Shown here in pieces: positions 24,073 to 37,829 of a stretch of DNA of 64,000 bases (its first letter is position 1; the number at the start of each line of letters is the position of its first letter). A model generated the notes under the pieces. That model was not told where the DNA came from and did not search any database. It saw only the letters and a list, made by a program, of their open reading frames with translations. This stretch comes from Psoroptes ovis. Taxonomy: Eukaryota > Arthropoda > Arachnida > Sarcoptiformes > Psoroptidae. Where the stretch lies: positions 124,001 through 188,000 of the forward strand of contig PQWQ01000011.1 of assembly GCA_002943765.1 (NCBI GenBank), given 5' to 3'. The position numbers and the translations under genes are program-made.

Positions 24073-27000
24073 TATATTTTTCAAGTATATAAATAATGTG
24101 TGCACACATAGCAGATATGGAAGAAGAAATCGTACAAAATCACAGATGTTTTATTCTCATTAATTTTTCTTTTTTTTTTCAAAAAAGAAAAACAACATAA
24201 TAATGGAAACAAAATATTAAGGAAATGAGAATAAAATAACAAACAAACAGATTTCAAGAAAAAAAAAATAAAATAAAATAAAACATTTAATTTGTTGTTC
24301 ATCACAATTTTCTTGGTGTAAAGTTGTTTGTGTGTGGTCATGTTTTTGATTGTGTGCGTGTGTCTGAGTGTGTGTCTGAGTGTGTGTGTGAAAGTGTGTT
24401 TGATTAGTGTATGCTATGGTCGCTGACCAGTGTACACCATATTGGCCATGATAAAATTGCATGCATATCATCAGTGAATTGTTTGTTTTCTCGAGAATCG
24501 AGATCGAAAAAAGAATGAGAAGAAATTCTAGAATTGATTCAAGAATTTAAGATTGAATTGATTTGAGAAAAGAATAAAAATAATAAAATAAACCAAAACA
24601 ACAACAACAACAACAAGGATCTTTAATTGTAATTCTATTTCTGAATTTTATCAAATCTCTCTCCATCTTGAAAATTTAATGAATTGTACCAAATTTTTTT
24701 TCACATCCGTTCTCATCAATTTTTATAACAACTCATTCAACTGTTCACAAGTGCATTCAATTTCAATTTCATTTAATATTGTTCATTTAATTAATTTAAT
24801 CATCATCATCATCATCATCGTTCATTTATTTCTTTTCTATCTTTATATTCACACAATTCAATCAATCTTTTAATACCCAATAATAATGATAATAATCAAA
24901 ATATAGATAAATATAAATAATAATAACTCTTTGAATACTTGATAATTCAAACAGTCGTTGCTGTTGTTGTTGCTGCTGTTGTTGTCATTTCATTTAGATT
25001 TCAACTGCCTATTTTCACATAGAATAATAATTGATCATTTCAAGATAAAAATATATTCAGTATCCAACTGTTTTCAATTATCCTTATTATTATTATTATT
25101 TTCATCATTATCATTCGAAAATGAAATTGAAATAAAATAAAAAAAATTTAATTACTTATTTGGTATTATTTATATTTGGGAGAAATATTTATAATTATTT
25201 ATTTTTCATTTCTTTTGCAGTATTGAGACTAATTCTATCGATAATCTTTGTATGGAAAAAGAGTTAGATGTGAAAAATTTGAAAATTTCTATATTTGATT
25301 CCATAGTTTCGACTTTTTTTCGATTCATTATTATTATTTTTCCTTTTAATTGGCGATATTTTTCTTTCTACGACATTATTCAGTCCATTTTTTTTCTACG
25401 ATTCAATGATTATTATGATTATTAACATTATTAGTTGTGATTATTATGAAAAATAAATGGAAACAATTAAAATTTCATAATCAGAATTTGAAGGACAAAC
25501 ACCGTTTAATTCCTTGAGAATTTTTTAGGGAATTTCTTCGAGTAGAGAAAAAACAGCAATGAAAATAATTGAACGACAACGGGAACATCTTCATAAAAAA
25601 TGCAAGAAAATAATTTAATCAAATTCTCCTATCAAATTATATGTTAATTTTTTCGTAGAATGTTGAAATGTTTATTTTCCAATTTTTTCATGGAAAAAAC
25701 TGGCATTTTCAATCATTTTGTTTGTGACAAATTATCATTTTGATTATTTCATTTTTTTTTCTGATTTTGGGTGGAGGAATTTCCATTTAAATTTCCATTC
25801 ATCCTTGATCGAATGAAAGAATATCAAATCTATTTTTACGCCAACATACATAAAAATATGCATTCGAAAATATGTTTGATGAGATTTGATTCAATAAATA
25901 TCATGTGATATACATTTTTTTAAATATTTTTCTAGGTGAAAATGTTGATTTTCGGCTACCGAATTATATTATCATATTATATAAAATGTCAATGCTAAAA
26001 TGTTTGAACAACAACAGCAACAACAAGAAAAATCTTGAATTTTTGAATTGATTTTTGTTTATTTCCATGTTATTCAACAAAGATAGAGAGCAAAAATTAT
26101 GAAAAATTAATATCAAAATGAATGAAACATTGAATTGAATGAATGAACTATGGATGAATGAATGATAAGTTTTCTTTGCCATTTTGATAAAATGTTTTTT
26201 TCCCTTTTTTTAAATAGTAATATATTTGTCAAATGACAAATGTTTTGTGTACACGCAAATCGTATTTGGTATATGAACGAGAGGAAAAAACTATTAAAAT
26301 TTTACCTTGTTGGCTTTATATTTTTTATATTAAAAAAAATGTGAAAAAAAAACTTTATGCTTTTTTTCTATGCTCCTTGATTTATAAATAATAGTCATTT
26401 GAAATTTGAATATACCTTGCAAGATTTTAATAATATGACTTGAAAAAACGAATTAAATTCAGCAAAACTTGAATGAAAATTTGAAAATTCAGTGAGATTC
26501 AATTGAATTTTTTTCATTTTGCTCCTGTTTTCATCGATCATATGTGCACTTCAAAGCAAAAATCTGCCATATTCTTGCATTTGCATTATTGAAAATAAAT
26601 AAATTTTGACAAACGAATGAATGAATGACTTTTAAAAATTACCTCTTTTCTGGTGAAATATAATTAAAATTTGAGAAAAAATTAATTGAAAAAATAAGAA
26701 AAATTCATTCAATTTTCTTTTCCAAATAAAAGAATCAAGTTTTCCTTTGAATTTTTCCTGCTAAAAATGATGATTATCTTTGATCATCAATTTCTTATTT
26801 TATTCTATTTTTTAATTTTTTTTCAAAGTTTCAAATTCAAGTTTAACAATGAAAAATGAAAAATATATCAAATTTCTTTGAAAGAAAAAGAATTTTGAGA
26901 ATCGGAATTGCATAGGAAATTTTCAACAAGATTAAAAAATTCATCTCGAATAAAATTTTGTCTTAGAAACTATTCTTAAATAAGTTTCAACATTCTAAAG

Positions 27001-28292
27001 GAAGTTTTCCCCAGTCTGTTCAAGAATTACAATAGAAACTGTTTATTTTAGGGTTTCAAAGGTGCATTGAAATAAGTAAAATATTATTTTCAATTTCACT
27101 AATTGCTTTCGATATTTCCAATATTTTTTTTCAACTATTTCTCTATTAAAATTTCAAAATTTATCAAATTGAGCATTCCTAATTTACTTCTTCATATTTA
27201 AATAACATTGTATGATTGATATAAAAGAAATTTTTTACAGACAAATAATTATTTCATTTTACCTCAATAAAAATGAAAATATTTGCATATTCAAACATGA
27301 TTCGTATCGTGTTTGCATTACATGTGTGTGTGTATGTTCATCTTTTTTTGCTCTTAAATAAATATTGATTGAATTTTGATCCAACATTTGTTTTTACGGA
27401 CATGTGTATCTTTTAAATTATCGTTATTATAGTGTGATCGTTACAATAACCATAATAAATTTGAAACACATGTATGCATAAAAAATTAATCATATAAAAA
27501 TTAGAATAATAAAGCATTCGATTCAGTCTAAAGCCATGTATTTCATGAAGAATTTAATGTTGAAAAGCGGAAAAAACTTCTTTGATTATGGAGTCTTCGA
27601 TCAAATTTTTACAATAAAATTCTTATTCTAATTTACCTTTATTCCAGTGAAATTAGTCAAATGTATCAAAAATTGAGCAGAGGTATATGGCAAATCGAAA
27701 TGTTGAAGAGAAAACACATACAAATGTTGTATATGATAAAGCGATCGCTGGCAATGATCATAGATCCTTGGTTGGTTTTATTTGTACCCTTGAAATAAAA
27801 TGTCATAAACAAAATAAATTACAGCTTTTAAGATTGGTCATTTTTAAGAAATATGCATTGAAAATAAAGGTAATATCGATCGGATATAATAACGATAGGA
27901 GAATGTGCAATAGAAGTGTATCGTTATTTCAACAAAATGTGAGATGTTGATTAGGCGTTTTGTGTAGAGCTTTCAATACCGGACCAATTCTGAATACCGG
28001 TACTTCGGTATTGGAAATTTGAATTAAAAAAATTCAATCATATTTTTATTAAACTAATTTTGATTTTACTTACAAATATTTTATTCTAACTTGTTATTTT
28101 AAAAAATTTAATTATAAAAATGGAAAAAAATGATATCACATATTGATATCTTTACATATACATATAAATATAATTTTACAAATTGATTCAATTTAATCCT
28201 TTTTACATTTGTGCATTAGCCTACAATTAAAAAAAAAGTTAATTGAAATCATTCATGAAGTAATTACTTACATTATTAGTCCATCTTCTTGT

Positions 28293-28642
28293 GCGCCGTT
28301 TTGTAAATACTGAAGTGTCGCGTAACGAAGTGCCAACGAGCGTGGAGTTTAAATATTTTTTTGGTGTGTTGTGTTATGTGTTGTTTGTGTCCTCGATAAC
28401 CTTAGCATGCATGTGTTTTTATGTTTGTGATAAGAAAAAGGGTAAAGAAGGTACAAATATGATAAGAAATAATCAATACAATACAATAATAATCACAACA
28501 ATTATCAATTATCAAAAAAATACCAAGTAAACAACAAGATAAGAAATATTTTGCACGTTTTTGATAAGACCACTTCAAGGTCGTAACCTTCTACCTTTTT
28601 GTATCACGACACTGAAGTATCTGAGATACTTCAGTACGGCGC
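28293..28642. mobile_element. possible non-autonomous fold-back element
   Basis: Imperfect inverted repeats begin GCGCCGT at 28293-28299 and end ACGGCGC at 28636-28642. Both ends then carry a related block (ATACTGAAGTGTCG at the left; ATACTTCAGTGTCG at the right when read inwards). The right end also contains its own palindrome, ACTGAAGTATC...GATACTTCAGT. The interior is GC-richer than the surrounding intron and has no recognisable coding content. The target duplication is not evident, so the superfamily is unknown. Confidence 0.45.
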
Positions 28643-28774
28643 TTAAGAATGCAGAATTTTAACGCTTCCATCAATTCTAAACTTTTGTGTTTCATATAAA
28701 TAACATTTGAAAAAAAACATGGTGTATATTGACAAAATTTGACACTAAAAGTGTTAGAAATAATTTCTCTCATC

Positions 28775-28991
28775 TGTTGCGAACATTTGATTATAAATTT
28801 TGTAAATTTAGTTCAATAATTAAAGAAATTCAAAATTAAAAAATTTAACGAGTTCAAAATACTGTTCAAGTATAAAACGGATGTAATTAGATTAAATTAC
28901 ATTACACTCATCATAGATACTGATCATGTTAGCTTGAGAAATATGACTTCGACTTAGTTGGTCGAAACTTAGTCATGGTCAATTTTCAACA
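28775..28991 (-). repeat. LTR of a Ty1/copia remnant
   Basis: On the - strand the 217-bp unit begins TGTTGAAAATTGACC and ends TTCGCAACA, giving the matched termini TGTTG...CAACA. A G-rich polypurine tract (AGGGGGGAG on the - strand) lies directly upstream, and upstream of that are remains of a copia C-terminus, so this is the 3' LTR. No second copy was found in the window; the element is truncated. Confidence 0.8.
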
Positions 28992-29177
28992 CTCCCCCCT
29001 GTTTTGACCAGCTAAGGCGACGATATCACCACGGGCTATCCAGGTTTTTATAGTGGACTAATTCAGTGGTTGCGTTAGTATGTCCACAATTCGTCTATTA
29101 GTTTCAATATATTCGACCAAAAATCGTTCTTAATATATTCTTTGATCATAAGATATTTAAATCGTATATGTCTTAGG
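28992..29177 (-). pseudogene. Ty1/copia pol C-terminal remnant
   Basis: The - strand reads RHIRFKYLMIKEYIKN and, after a frameshift, RRIVDILTQPLN. These correspond to the copia RNase H end, where a KHIxxxYHxIRE motif is followed by xxxDxLTKxL just before the LTR. Multiple stops follow. Sequence similarity ends at about 29178, where a different block begins, so the element was truncated or split by another insertion. Confidence 0.75.
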
Positions 29178-29775
29178 TGTCATGTGACGCTCAGGCGTGC
29201 TACCACGACAAGAAATAAATAATCAAAACGAAACAAAAACCAGATTATTTTGTTGATGATTAAATATTCTGAGGTATCTTTATTACTGAAATTAATGTTT
29301 ACAAATCAATATTATATTAACATAAAAAGCGCATATTTACATTATTCGATATATTAGCGATTTTGAAAATGATTTAACAAATGACGATTTACCAAAAACG
29401 AACATTATCAGGTCAGAAAACAAAACACAAATGATTAAAAATCAAATAAGAAGGTTATGGTTAAGAAATTAAACAAACCAACCAGTTATTGTACGTCATA
29501 ATTTTTCTCCATCCAAATCTGCATCGCTTTAAGCTATCTGTCATGATTGTGTTCATCGGCGTACACTTGTCAATATGATCTCATTTATATTTTGCAGCTC
29601 TCAGGATATTCGCTGGACGTCGAAATAAAAAAAGCACGTTTTCTAATAAAAGAGAGTTCCTATTCCTGTCTCAGTGTGTTATCAAATCACATCATTAATT
29701 TCACTTTTAAGTTTGCCATTGTGTTGACAACTACATTTATAAATAAAACATTTGTTGTGGCGCTGCCTGGCGACA
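29178..29775 (+). repeat. LTR-like block of unknown family
   Basis: Starts TGTCATGTGACGC and reaches TGGCGACA at 29775, giving inverted termini TGTC/GACA, with AATAAA-type signals inside. The next bases are AGCCAACGCAGC, which loosely recall the AAGCCAGC that follows both intact LTRs in this window. It abuts the copia remnant and may be an element nested in it. There is no second copy and no target duplication, so this remains tentative. A TATA-like ATATAAAAAAT lies downstream near 29870. Confidence 0.3.
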
Positions 29776-30761
29776 AGCCAACGCAGCATCTCCGGGTTCC
29801 GCTGACTCAGAGAACATGCCGTTGATTGTGACCGACACGATGCGTAATATCTACTAAATCGAGCTTAAAGCATATAAAAAATCGCTGCATAGTCCATCCA
29901 TTATCATTCCTATTTTTCATCCAATCACAGATTCGATTTTTTGAATGTTACTGTGCGATGTGACATGAGGTAGTTATTTTTGGGTGAAGAGTATTGTTTT
30001 CACGCATTGTTTGTTCTTTATGATGAATTTTTTCAAATTTAAAATAGAATTATTGTATTTTTCTTATCAATGAATCTTTTTTAATAATGAAAAATTTATA
30101 AATAAAATTTGCGGAATTCAAATGATGAAAAGTGAAGAATATTTTGACAATTTTATTTACAGAATCTATTAATTCAATTTCATTGATTTTTGTGACAGAA
30201 TATTTCAATAATATCTGAGGGCTGATAATGTAGAAATTGAATTGAATATTCACCTAATTGAATTTCTCAGATTTGAGTTTTTTTCAAAATCTTCGATTGC
30301 TTTTTTCCCGTTAGATTTTGCTTTTTTTTTTGAATGTTTTTCTTTTTAATTTAATTTGAATTTGAATTTTCTTCACACTGTATCAATGTAATTGCATTAT
30401 TTCATAATAGATTTTATTGGGAATTTTTTCCTTCTGTAATGGATAATATTATGCTAAACCACACCATTTAAAAAATAAAATATATTTTTTAATGGAAAAT
30501 TCAAATTTCTTGGTTCATTGATTAGTAGTTTGGAATTTTTTTTTTCATCTTCATCTCTCTATCCATTTCCTACTTGCATATATTATCGATGATTACGGAA
30601 TACATTGTGTGTGTTTGTGTATTTGAATGTTTTTTCTTCCTCATCAATGATTCTATCGTAAATGTAAATATGAATAAAGTTTCGATTATACATTTCAGAT
30701 AAAAAAAAGAAATTTTTCCATAGAATTCATATCAATAATGTAAATAAAGTATGTATCAGGG

Positions 30762-30833
30762 TTGTCCAATAAGTTTATGCTGATTTTTAATACTCATCTT
30801 CGTTGACTTTAGTGAAGCGGACTTAATGGACAA
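30762..30833. mobile_element. 72-bp mini inverted-repeat element, copy B
   Basis: Begins TTGTCCAATAAGTTT and ends ACTTAATGGACAA; the ends are near-perfect inverted repeats over about 14 bases. It has the same length as 15150-15221 and aligns to it without gaps. The flanking TCAGGG at the left recalls the TTAGG start of mariner termini. Confidence 0.6.
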
Positions 30834-32340
30834 TCAAATAAATAAAAAAAAAAATAAAAAAAATCAAGGTTTCTATTTCGATTTCTATCTCTTTATTTTT
30901 GTGTGTGAGAATTTTGGATAAAAAAATCCATATCTTTAGTTTCTTTCATATTGAAAATCACAGAATTATGTATCAAAAAGTTGATTTCAATGAAATATTA
31001 ACAACAACGGAAAAAAAAGATGTCATCCTTTTTTTCAAAGAAAAACTTGTTCACGGTTTTTTCATACATTTATTTGCTTATTTTTATTTGTGATGTGTCG
31101 CCATTGTCATCGTAATGTTTTATTTTTTTTCACACTTTCTTTGTTGTGTGATTTTGTGAGTGTTTGTGTGCATTAATAATAACAATTGTTTATTTTCAAA
31201 AAAAAAGAATATTAAAAAAGATGAAAAATAAAATCATATAATTCTTTGTAAACGTAACAGATGTTTTTCAAAGTGCTTTTCAATGCATTCATTTTCTTTG
31301 TTCGTATTGTTTGTGTTTCATATTTCTTTATTTTATTTTATTTTTTCTTTGAATCAAATAAACATTCACATACGAATGCATCGAATAGAGTGCATACCAA
31401 ATACAAATATTGCCCATAAAACAACAACAAATATAATGATAAAAAGAATTTTTTGCCATCAAAAACAATAAGTATGACAAAAAATAAAATAATAAAAAGA
31501 AATTTGAAAACGACTAGAGAATTAAATTATTTGAAAAACAAAAAACAATTTTACAAAATTTCAAGTACATTTCTGCTTTATAAAATAAAATTCTGTGTTT
31601 ATTTGCTTGCAAATATTGATAAAAAATAAATAAATAAACAAAAATGATAATAAAAATATCGAAAAAATACAAAAAAAAAATCAAAGATTATGGCGTTTAC
31701 TGATAATAAACAAATATCAATTCAAAAGTTTATCGACCAGAAAAATAGAGAGTGAATTTGTTTTGGAAAATGTTAAAATTTTACGGAATTTTATTTGTTT
31801 TTGTTTTATTTTGAGTCTAAATCATTGAAATAATCTCATAATAATAAAAATTGGCGACAATATTTCTACAATTGACAATTTTCAATTTATATTTAAATTG
31901 TAAATTACAAAAAAAATTAGATAATACAAAATAAAATAATTGAAATTGATTTCATTCTATTCCCCTTTTCTTTTTCCCTTGGAATTTATGTCAATTTAAA
32001 TGTCATTATCGATATTACTGCCATTATTATTATGATCATATTAACAACATTATTAAGTGCAAATATATTCGTTGTGAATGTGTTTAGAATGTTTGAATAT
32101 ATAAATGAATTCATGATAATAATGTTTGTTTTGTATTTTGTTTTTTTAGTTTTGCTGTTGCTGCTTTTTTTCTCTTTGTTTCAAAAAATGTGTATAATTC
32201 CAAATGTTATAATTCGTTCTCATTCGTTCAATGCATTCATTTTCATTTCTGTTTGTTATTTTAATTTCTTTTGTCCTTTATCCTTTCTATTCATTACAAA
32301 AAAAATAAATGAATAAAAATTCCAAACACATATACAATAG

Positions 32341-34018
32341 GTTGGCATATTTGGTACAATAATGGCATTCGTAAACATCCAAATAATGTTTGTGAAACAG
32401 AATTTTCGGATTCGGTTGTATTTAAAATAACAACATCGATTGCAAATTTTTTAGTACCAATGACATTAATGATGATATTATATTATAAAATATATCGTGA
32501 AATTAAACGACGTGGAAATTTTAGTGATACAATTAATCATAATCATAAAAAACAACAACAAAAACAACAGAGCAACAAACGTCAAAATCAACATTATTAT
32601 TATCAACAACCACAACAGCAGCCACAAAATAATCATTTAAATTTTAATAATAATAATGATAAAAATAATAATCCAAAACAATGTCATAATAATAATAATA
32701 ATCTAAAACAACGTTTATTAAAAAATACGAATAATACAGAAAATGTTGCCAATAATAATAACAAAAATAAGAATAATAATGATGATGATAATTTTATTAA
32801 TCAAAATCATTCACAATCATCAATTATGATATCTGATAATATGTGCAAAAATAACAATGATAATAATAATAATAATAATAATATTGAAGTGGTTGTGAAA
32901 TCCAATAATAATCATAATCAAAATGATAATAATAATAATAATAAATCAATTTTGAATATTATTTTACACAAACATTTATTTCGTTGTTGTTCATTTAAAA
33001 ATTTTACAAATATGAATATTAGTAATAATAATAATAATGATAACAATTGTGATTATTGTGGTAAAAGTCGAAATAAAAATATCATATCAAATAGAGCAAC
33101 ATCAAAAACCGCAGCAGCACCAGCAGTAGCAACATCATCAAAAATATCAATAAATCATCATCATCATCATCATGATTCATTGATGAATGATGAACAAAAT
33201 ACTAATATTAATAATTTATTCAATTATTTATATCAATATTTAAGGTCAATAACTTTGAGAAAATCAAATACTAATGATCATTTACAACAAAAACAGCAAA
33301 AGGATAATAATAATAATGAATTCATTAAAGGTTCTAATATCGATTTTAGTATTGATCATTCAATTAGTGATAATATAAATAATAATAAAATTTCTGATTC
33401 ATTGATCAACAAAATACAAGAAAATGAACAAAAATCGGATGAAATTATTAATTCTTATAGTAATAATAATAATGGAATTAATAATGATAATAAAAATATA
33501 ATAAATTATGCTGTGATAGAAAAATTATGCTCATCATCATCAACGTCAAAATCATCAACTGCATCATTAAAATCATTATCATCACCATCATCCTCATCAG
33601 CTAGGAATTCATTAAAAAATTGGCAATTACGAATATCGAATAATGATAAAAATAGCAAAAATAAACAAAATAACATGATAATTAAGCCAAAATTGACTAA
33701 AATTTCATTGTATTCATGTCCAAATCAAATGAATATATTGACATTGTCAGAGCTAGATGAAAATAAAAATAAACAGAGCGAAATTCATAGAAAAAATGTC
33801 AATATTCAAAATAATGATGCAAAAATCAATGAAAACTGCGATATTGATGACGATGATGATGAAGACGACGACGATGAAGATGTTGATATAACAGAAATTT
33901 CACAACCTCAATCATCAACACCACCACTACGACGACCATCACCCGTGCTGAAGCCTCCACCATCTTCATTATCATTATCATCATTATTTTTACGTGATCT
34001 TAAACGTGAACAATTAAG
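32341..34018 (+). CDS. histamine H1-type GPCR, exon 3 (loop 2, TM5, first part of giant loop 3)
   Basis: 1,678 nt, entering in phase 1 (G|GT TGG) after CAATAG and leaving with two bases at AAG|GTAATT. It starts WHIWYNNG and has C203, the loop-2 disulfide cysteine, in VCETEF. TM5 contains K214, T217 and N221 in FKITTSIANF, matching Lys5.39, Thr5.42 and Asn5.46 of vertebrate H1 receptors. From about residue 242 (YREIKRRGN) onward it is intracellular and dominated by Asn, with His, Ser and Asp/Glu runs. The frame stays open for over 1.6 kb although TAA-rich DNA surrounds it, which argues for coding. The donor at 34019 is preferred; an alternative GTGAAC donor ends the exon at 34005. Confidence 0.9.
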
Positions 34019-34929
34019 GTAATTGTCAATTTGTGATAATAAATGAAATCGATGAATTTGAACTAATTCCACTTAATTTGTGTTAAATTCATTGAAATTT
34101 CGATGATTTAACAATTTTTTTTTGCCGAACAAAGGGAAAAAATTATAATTTCAAACATTTTTCAAATTCTTAAATAATTATCATAGATAATGATTAACTA
34201 TAATTAATTTTCTTGATAATTACATGAAAAAAAAATGTTTCAAACATTTCCTTTTCTATTTCTCTCTATTATTATTATTTCACTTGAAAAAAAGGGAAAT
34301 AAATGATACTGAACAAAAGAGATTGAATTGAGGAAAAAAAGTTGTTTTCACCCTCATACATATTCGCATTCATACATGAAAAAAAATATGCATTCACTTA
34401 TTACATAATGTCTATGTGACCGTAATACATGTAAGATGCAAGCATTCTGAATAAATGTTCATAGTGAAAAATGAAAAAAAGATCATAAATCATGATTTTC
34501 TGATGATGATAAGTGTTTTTCATGTAATGCCTATGAAATAATGATAATAATAACAGTATAATAATAGTAAGAATACACAGACACATCCTAAGAAAAAAAA
34601 ATTTGGCCTAATCAAAAAAAAATGATTTTCTCTGAATCATATTCTCAGATAATTTTATAGATTATGTCAAAATGAGGAGAAAAATAAAATTCTGACATTG
34701 GATTTATCATTATTTTTCTCTGATAAAAAACCAAAAAATTTTAATGATGGTCAAATTTTCTTATTTGATTATCCATTTTCTTCCATTTCGCTTCCAATTT
34801 CCCGTTTTCACTCTAATAAAGTCACGATAATGGTCATCGTATTATTTGTAATACAAAAACAGCAAAACATTGTCAACAGCATATAAATAATCTGAAATTG
34901 TCATCAATAAAGTCTAAGGAATCATTTAG
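34019..34929 (+). other. intron 3 of the H1-type receptor gene (3' end uncertain)
   Basis: Starts with GTAATT. Two acceptors keep the frame: TTTAG ending at 34929 pairs with the donor at 34019, and ACAG ending at 34862 pairs with the alternative donor at 34006. The acceptor at 34879 is better placed but shifts the frame into a TAA with either donor. Stops in all frames between 34023 and about 34860 exclude simple read-through. Confidence 0.6.
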
Positions 34930-36011
34930 TAATAATCATAATGATGAAAAAAACAGGAATCAAATTCAAAACAAAATTAATAACTGTGATAAACAACGTT
35001 CGAAAAAATATCGTTCATCATCAATATTTTCATCATCATTAGGTTCATCTTCAACAATTTCTACATTATCAATGTTATCATCAAAAACATCTGCATCATC
35101 ATCATCTAAATCATCATCATCATTATTTTTGAATGTTAATGAACCTATTCAAAAATCAGAAGTCAATTCGAAAGTGATCGATGAAAATAATTCAAACAAA
35201 AGTGAAATCGCATATTATAATCAGTTAACATTGATGAGATTAAAATCAACACCAGTGGCTACAATCGTGATGAATCCTATCCAAAATATTGAAAATATTC
35301 ATTCAATATTTGAATTGAATGAAAAAGTAAATAATTCACAATCAAATAATGATGAAAATCGGATTGATTTTGAAACGAAGACAACAAAATCAGACACTTT
35401 AACGGAAATCGATGACGATATTAATGGAAAAATCGTCAACAATATTATCGATGAAATTAGTCAACATCAAATACAAAATAAACAAGATATAGAATCAAAC
35501 ATCACAACAATGTCTCAGCCTTCAACAATAATCAAACAAACATCACAAAAATCGACCGAATATTGTTTATTGCCTGAAAATTATTTCGAAAATATAAATG
35601 TAAAAGTTGAATATATCGATATTCCATCGTCATCATTGAAAACAGCGAAAAAATTCAAAAATGGCAACAAAATATCAAACATAGCAGAGAAAAATTTGAT
35701 GAAACATCGAAAAATGCATCGGCAGCATAAAAATATGAAAAAATCAAAACGATCATATTCATGTGATGATGTCTGTAAAAATGATTTCTACAATTTAAAT
35801 AATAAACAACGAGTACAAATCAATTCATCAAAAAATAACAATGAAAATGGTTCAAATAATATGCCAAATACCATAAAATTATCGACTAAATCTTTAAATT
35901 TATTAATAAATCATCCGAATTTCAAATTGAATAATTCATCGACACTGCCAATAACATCAGATGATTCAAAGAAAATGATGAAAAAAGCTAAATTGATCCA
36001 CAATACTAATG
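34930..36011 (+). CDS. histamine H1-type GPCR, exon 4 (middle of loop 3)
   Basis: The frame is open from about 34863 to 36019 and ends at a strong donor, AATG|GTAAGT, leaving one base. In the preferred model the exon starts at 34930, so that AG+T completes a Ser codon; the alternative start is 34863. The product is Ser/Asn/Lys-rich with SSSS runs, a basic block with KHRKMHRQHKNMKKSKR, and no transmembrane segment, so it is wholly intracellular loop 3. No known domain was recognised. The downstream donor and the exon 5 acceptor agree in phase. Confidence 0.75.
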
Positions 36012-37829
36012 GTAAGTAATATTTAAATTAGTTTGATTGAAAGTTATGTTTGATTTGAATATTGGTAATAATTTGCAATTCAAATTTGTCTCTAAATGAT
36101 GATCAAATCACAAAAGTCCATCGTAAAGAACAACAATAGCAATTGACCATAAAAATTTGAATTTTCCGTATACAAAAGCCAATAATTGATTCAGATTCAT
36201 ACATTTTTATTGAAAACTGCAAAAAAGAGTGAAAAAAAAATTCCACAATAGAAAAATTTCTCCCACATATTTTCAACATTTATTGACAGCTGTAATTTTC
36301 AAATTCTTCAAAATTTCCCATCGATTTAGCCATAGATCTGTTTGAAATCTATTATTTTTCTAATATTTTAACACAATTTTATCTTTGAAAAAATTTAAAT
36401 TTTTCAAAAGAATTTAAAATTTGAAATTTTTCAGGTTTTTTCTATTTAGATTTTTTTTTGCTGAATTTCTTTTGAAAAATTGAATCGATTTTTCATTTGA
36501 TTACAGTATGTTTCGAAACAAAATATATTCTAGAAAACAAAAACTCAGAATCTCGGAAGAATATATCTGCGTGCAAAAAATGGCTATTATTTTCATTAGT
36601 ATTTGTATTTCATTCATGTACTTCAAATCTTGAAATGTTATAAAAATATTGTTATTGGCCCGAAAAAATGCTCTATATTTATATAATATAAATGGTCAAT
36701 AAATTAAGTTTGAAAATTTATATCAAATGTTCAAAAAGCAAAAAATAAATAAATAAAAATAATGCAAAATCATCATATTGTTTATTTATTTATTTCCATT
36801 TTCATTCATTTATTTATTTATTTGTACAAATTTACTATCGCTTACATATACGCAAGGATATTCACTCTTGAGGTTTTCCTTTATTATATTATTTTATCGA
36901 TATTAATTCATACATTGATTCATTCATTTATAATTTATTTATTCTTTTATTTCAAAGATTCGATTTCGTTTTAAACTATGCAGAGATTTTTTTTTTTCGT
37001 TTTGTATGGTTTATGTGATTGAAATTTGTTTCGATAGTCGAAACCGAAACAATATTTCAAGGCAAAAATAAACAAAAAATGAAAAAATAAAAATAAAATG
37101 AACGGCCGATTTTCAATTAGTATCGTAATCGAACAATAGCAAAAGTTTCATGATTTTTCAATTGATTTATTTCTATTTTATTTATATTTTTCATTTTTCG
37201 AAAAATTTCAATCGAATACAATTCATTTTAAATAATGATACTAAAAATATTTTTTTTATTTTTTATTTTTCTTAAAAATCAATTCATTTTCAATTGAAAT
37301 TTCAATTTTTCTCTATTTTCTCGAATCTCATTGAAATGTTTGTGTATTATTTTTTTCAAGTATTAACTTGAAAAACTTTTTTTTTCAATCGAAAAAATGG
37401 AATTGAAAATGTTTCTCTTGTTTCACTTGCCTAATTGACAAATTGAAAAAACATCATTCATATCGCTAATTGAATCAATAAATGAATGATGATTATATTA
37501 TTTACTAAATATTGAATGGACAAAATTATTAATAATAATAATCAATTGAAAACAATCAATTGACAAATTGATGGACATAACATTTTTTACTTTTAATTCT
37601 ATTTATTCAATTAAGTGAAAATGATATATGATTTGTCAATATTATTTTCATTAAATAATGCATTATATTTGAAATCGATAATTGAATTAAAATCAAAAAT
37701 TAAATTTTTCAATTTGAAGTTGAAAGAAAAAACTTGTAATTTTGCTGTCATATAAGTAAAAATGTAGATTCGAGCTGAAGTGGTATAGTCTATGTTCAAT
37801 AACACCATTTTCAAGCATATGTTCAGCTT

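Larger units (their letters stand above)
20000..32340 (+). other. intron 2 of the H1-type receptor gene, rich in mobile elements
   Basis: The 12.3 kb intron has its donor at 20000 and acceptor CAATAG ending at 32340. It contains a 24-A run (21642-21665), a defective mariner (23004-24072), a fold-back element (28293-28642), a copia LTR and pol remnant (28775-29177), an LTR-like block (29178-29775) and a mini-element (30762-30833). The remaining stretches, 20000-22990, 24075-28290 and 30835-32340, show only AT-rich sequence and chance ORFs. A frame at 27687-27950 looks less AT-rich than its surroundings but matches nothing I recognise. Confidence 0.8.

Noticed and set aside
27687..27950. 87-codon + strand frame, seemingly a little less AT-rich than its surroundings
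   Set aside because: No motif, no splice partner; may be an old mobile-element scrap inside intron 2.
34880..34929. Exon 4 start at 34880 after TCAACAG
   Set aside because: Joined to either exon 3 donor it gives a TAA almost immediately; kept only as intron or alternative exon sequence.
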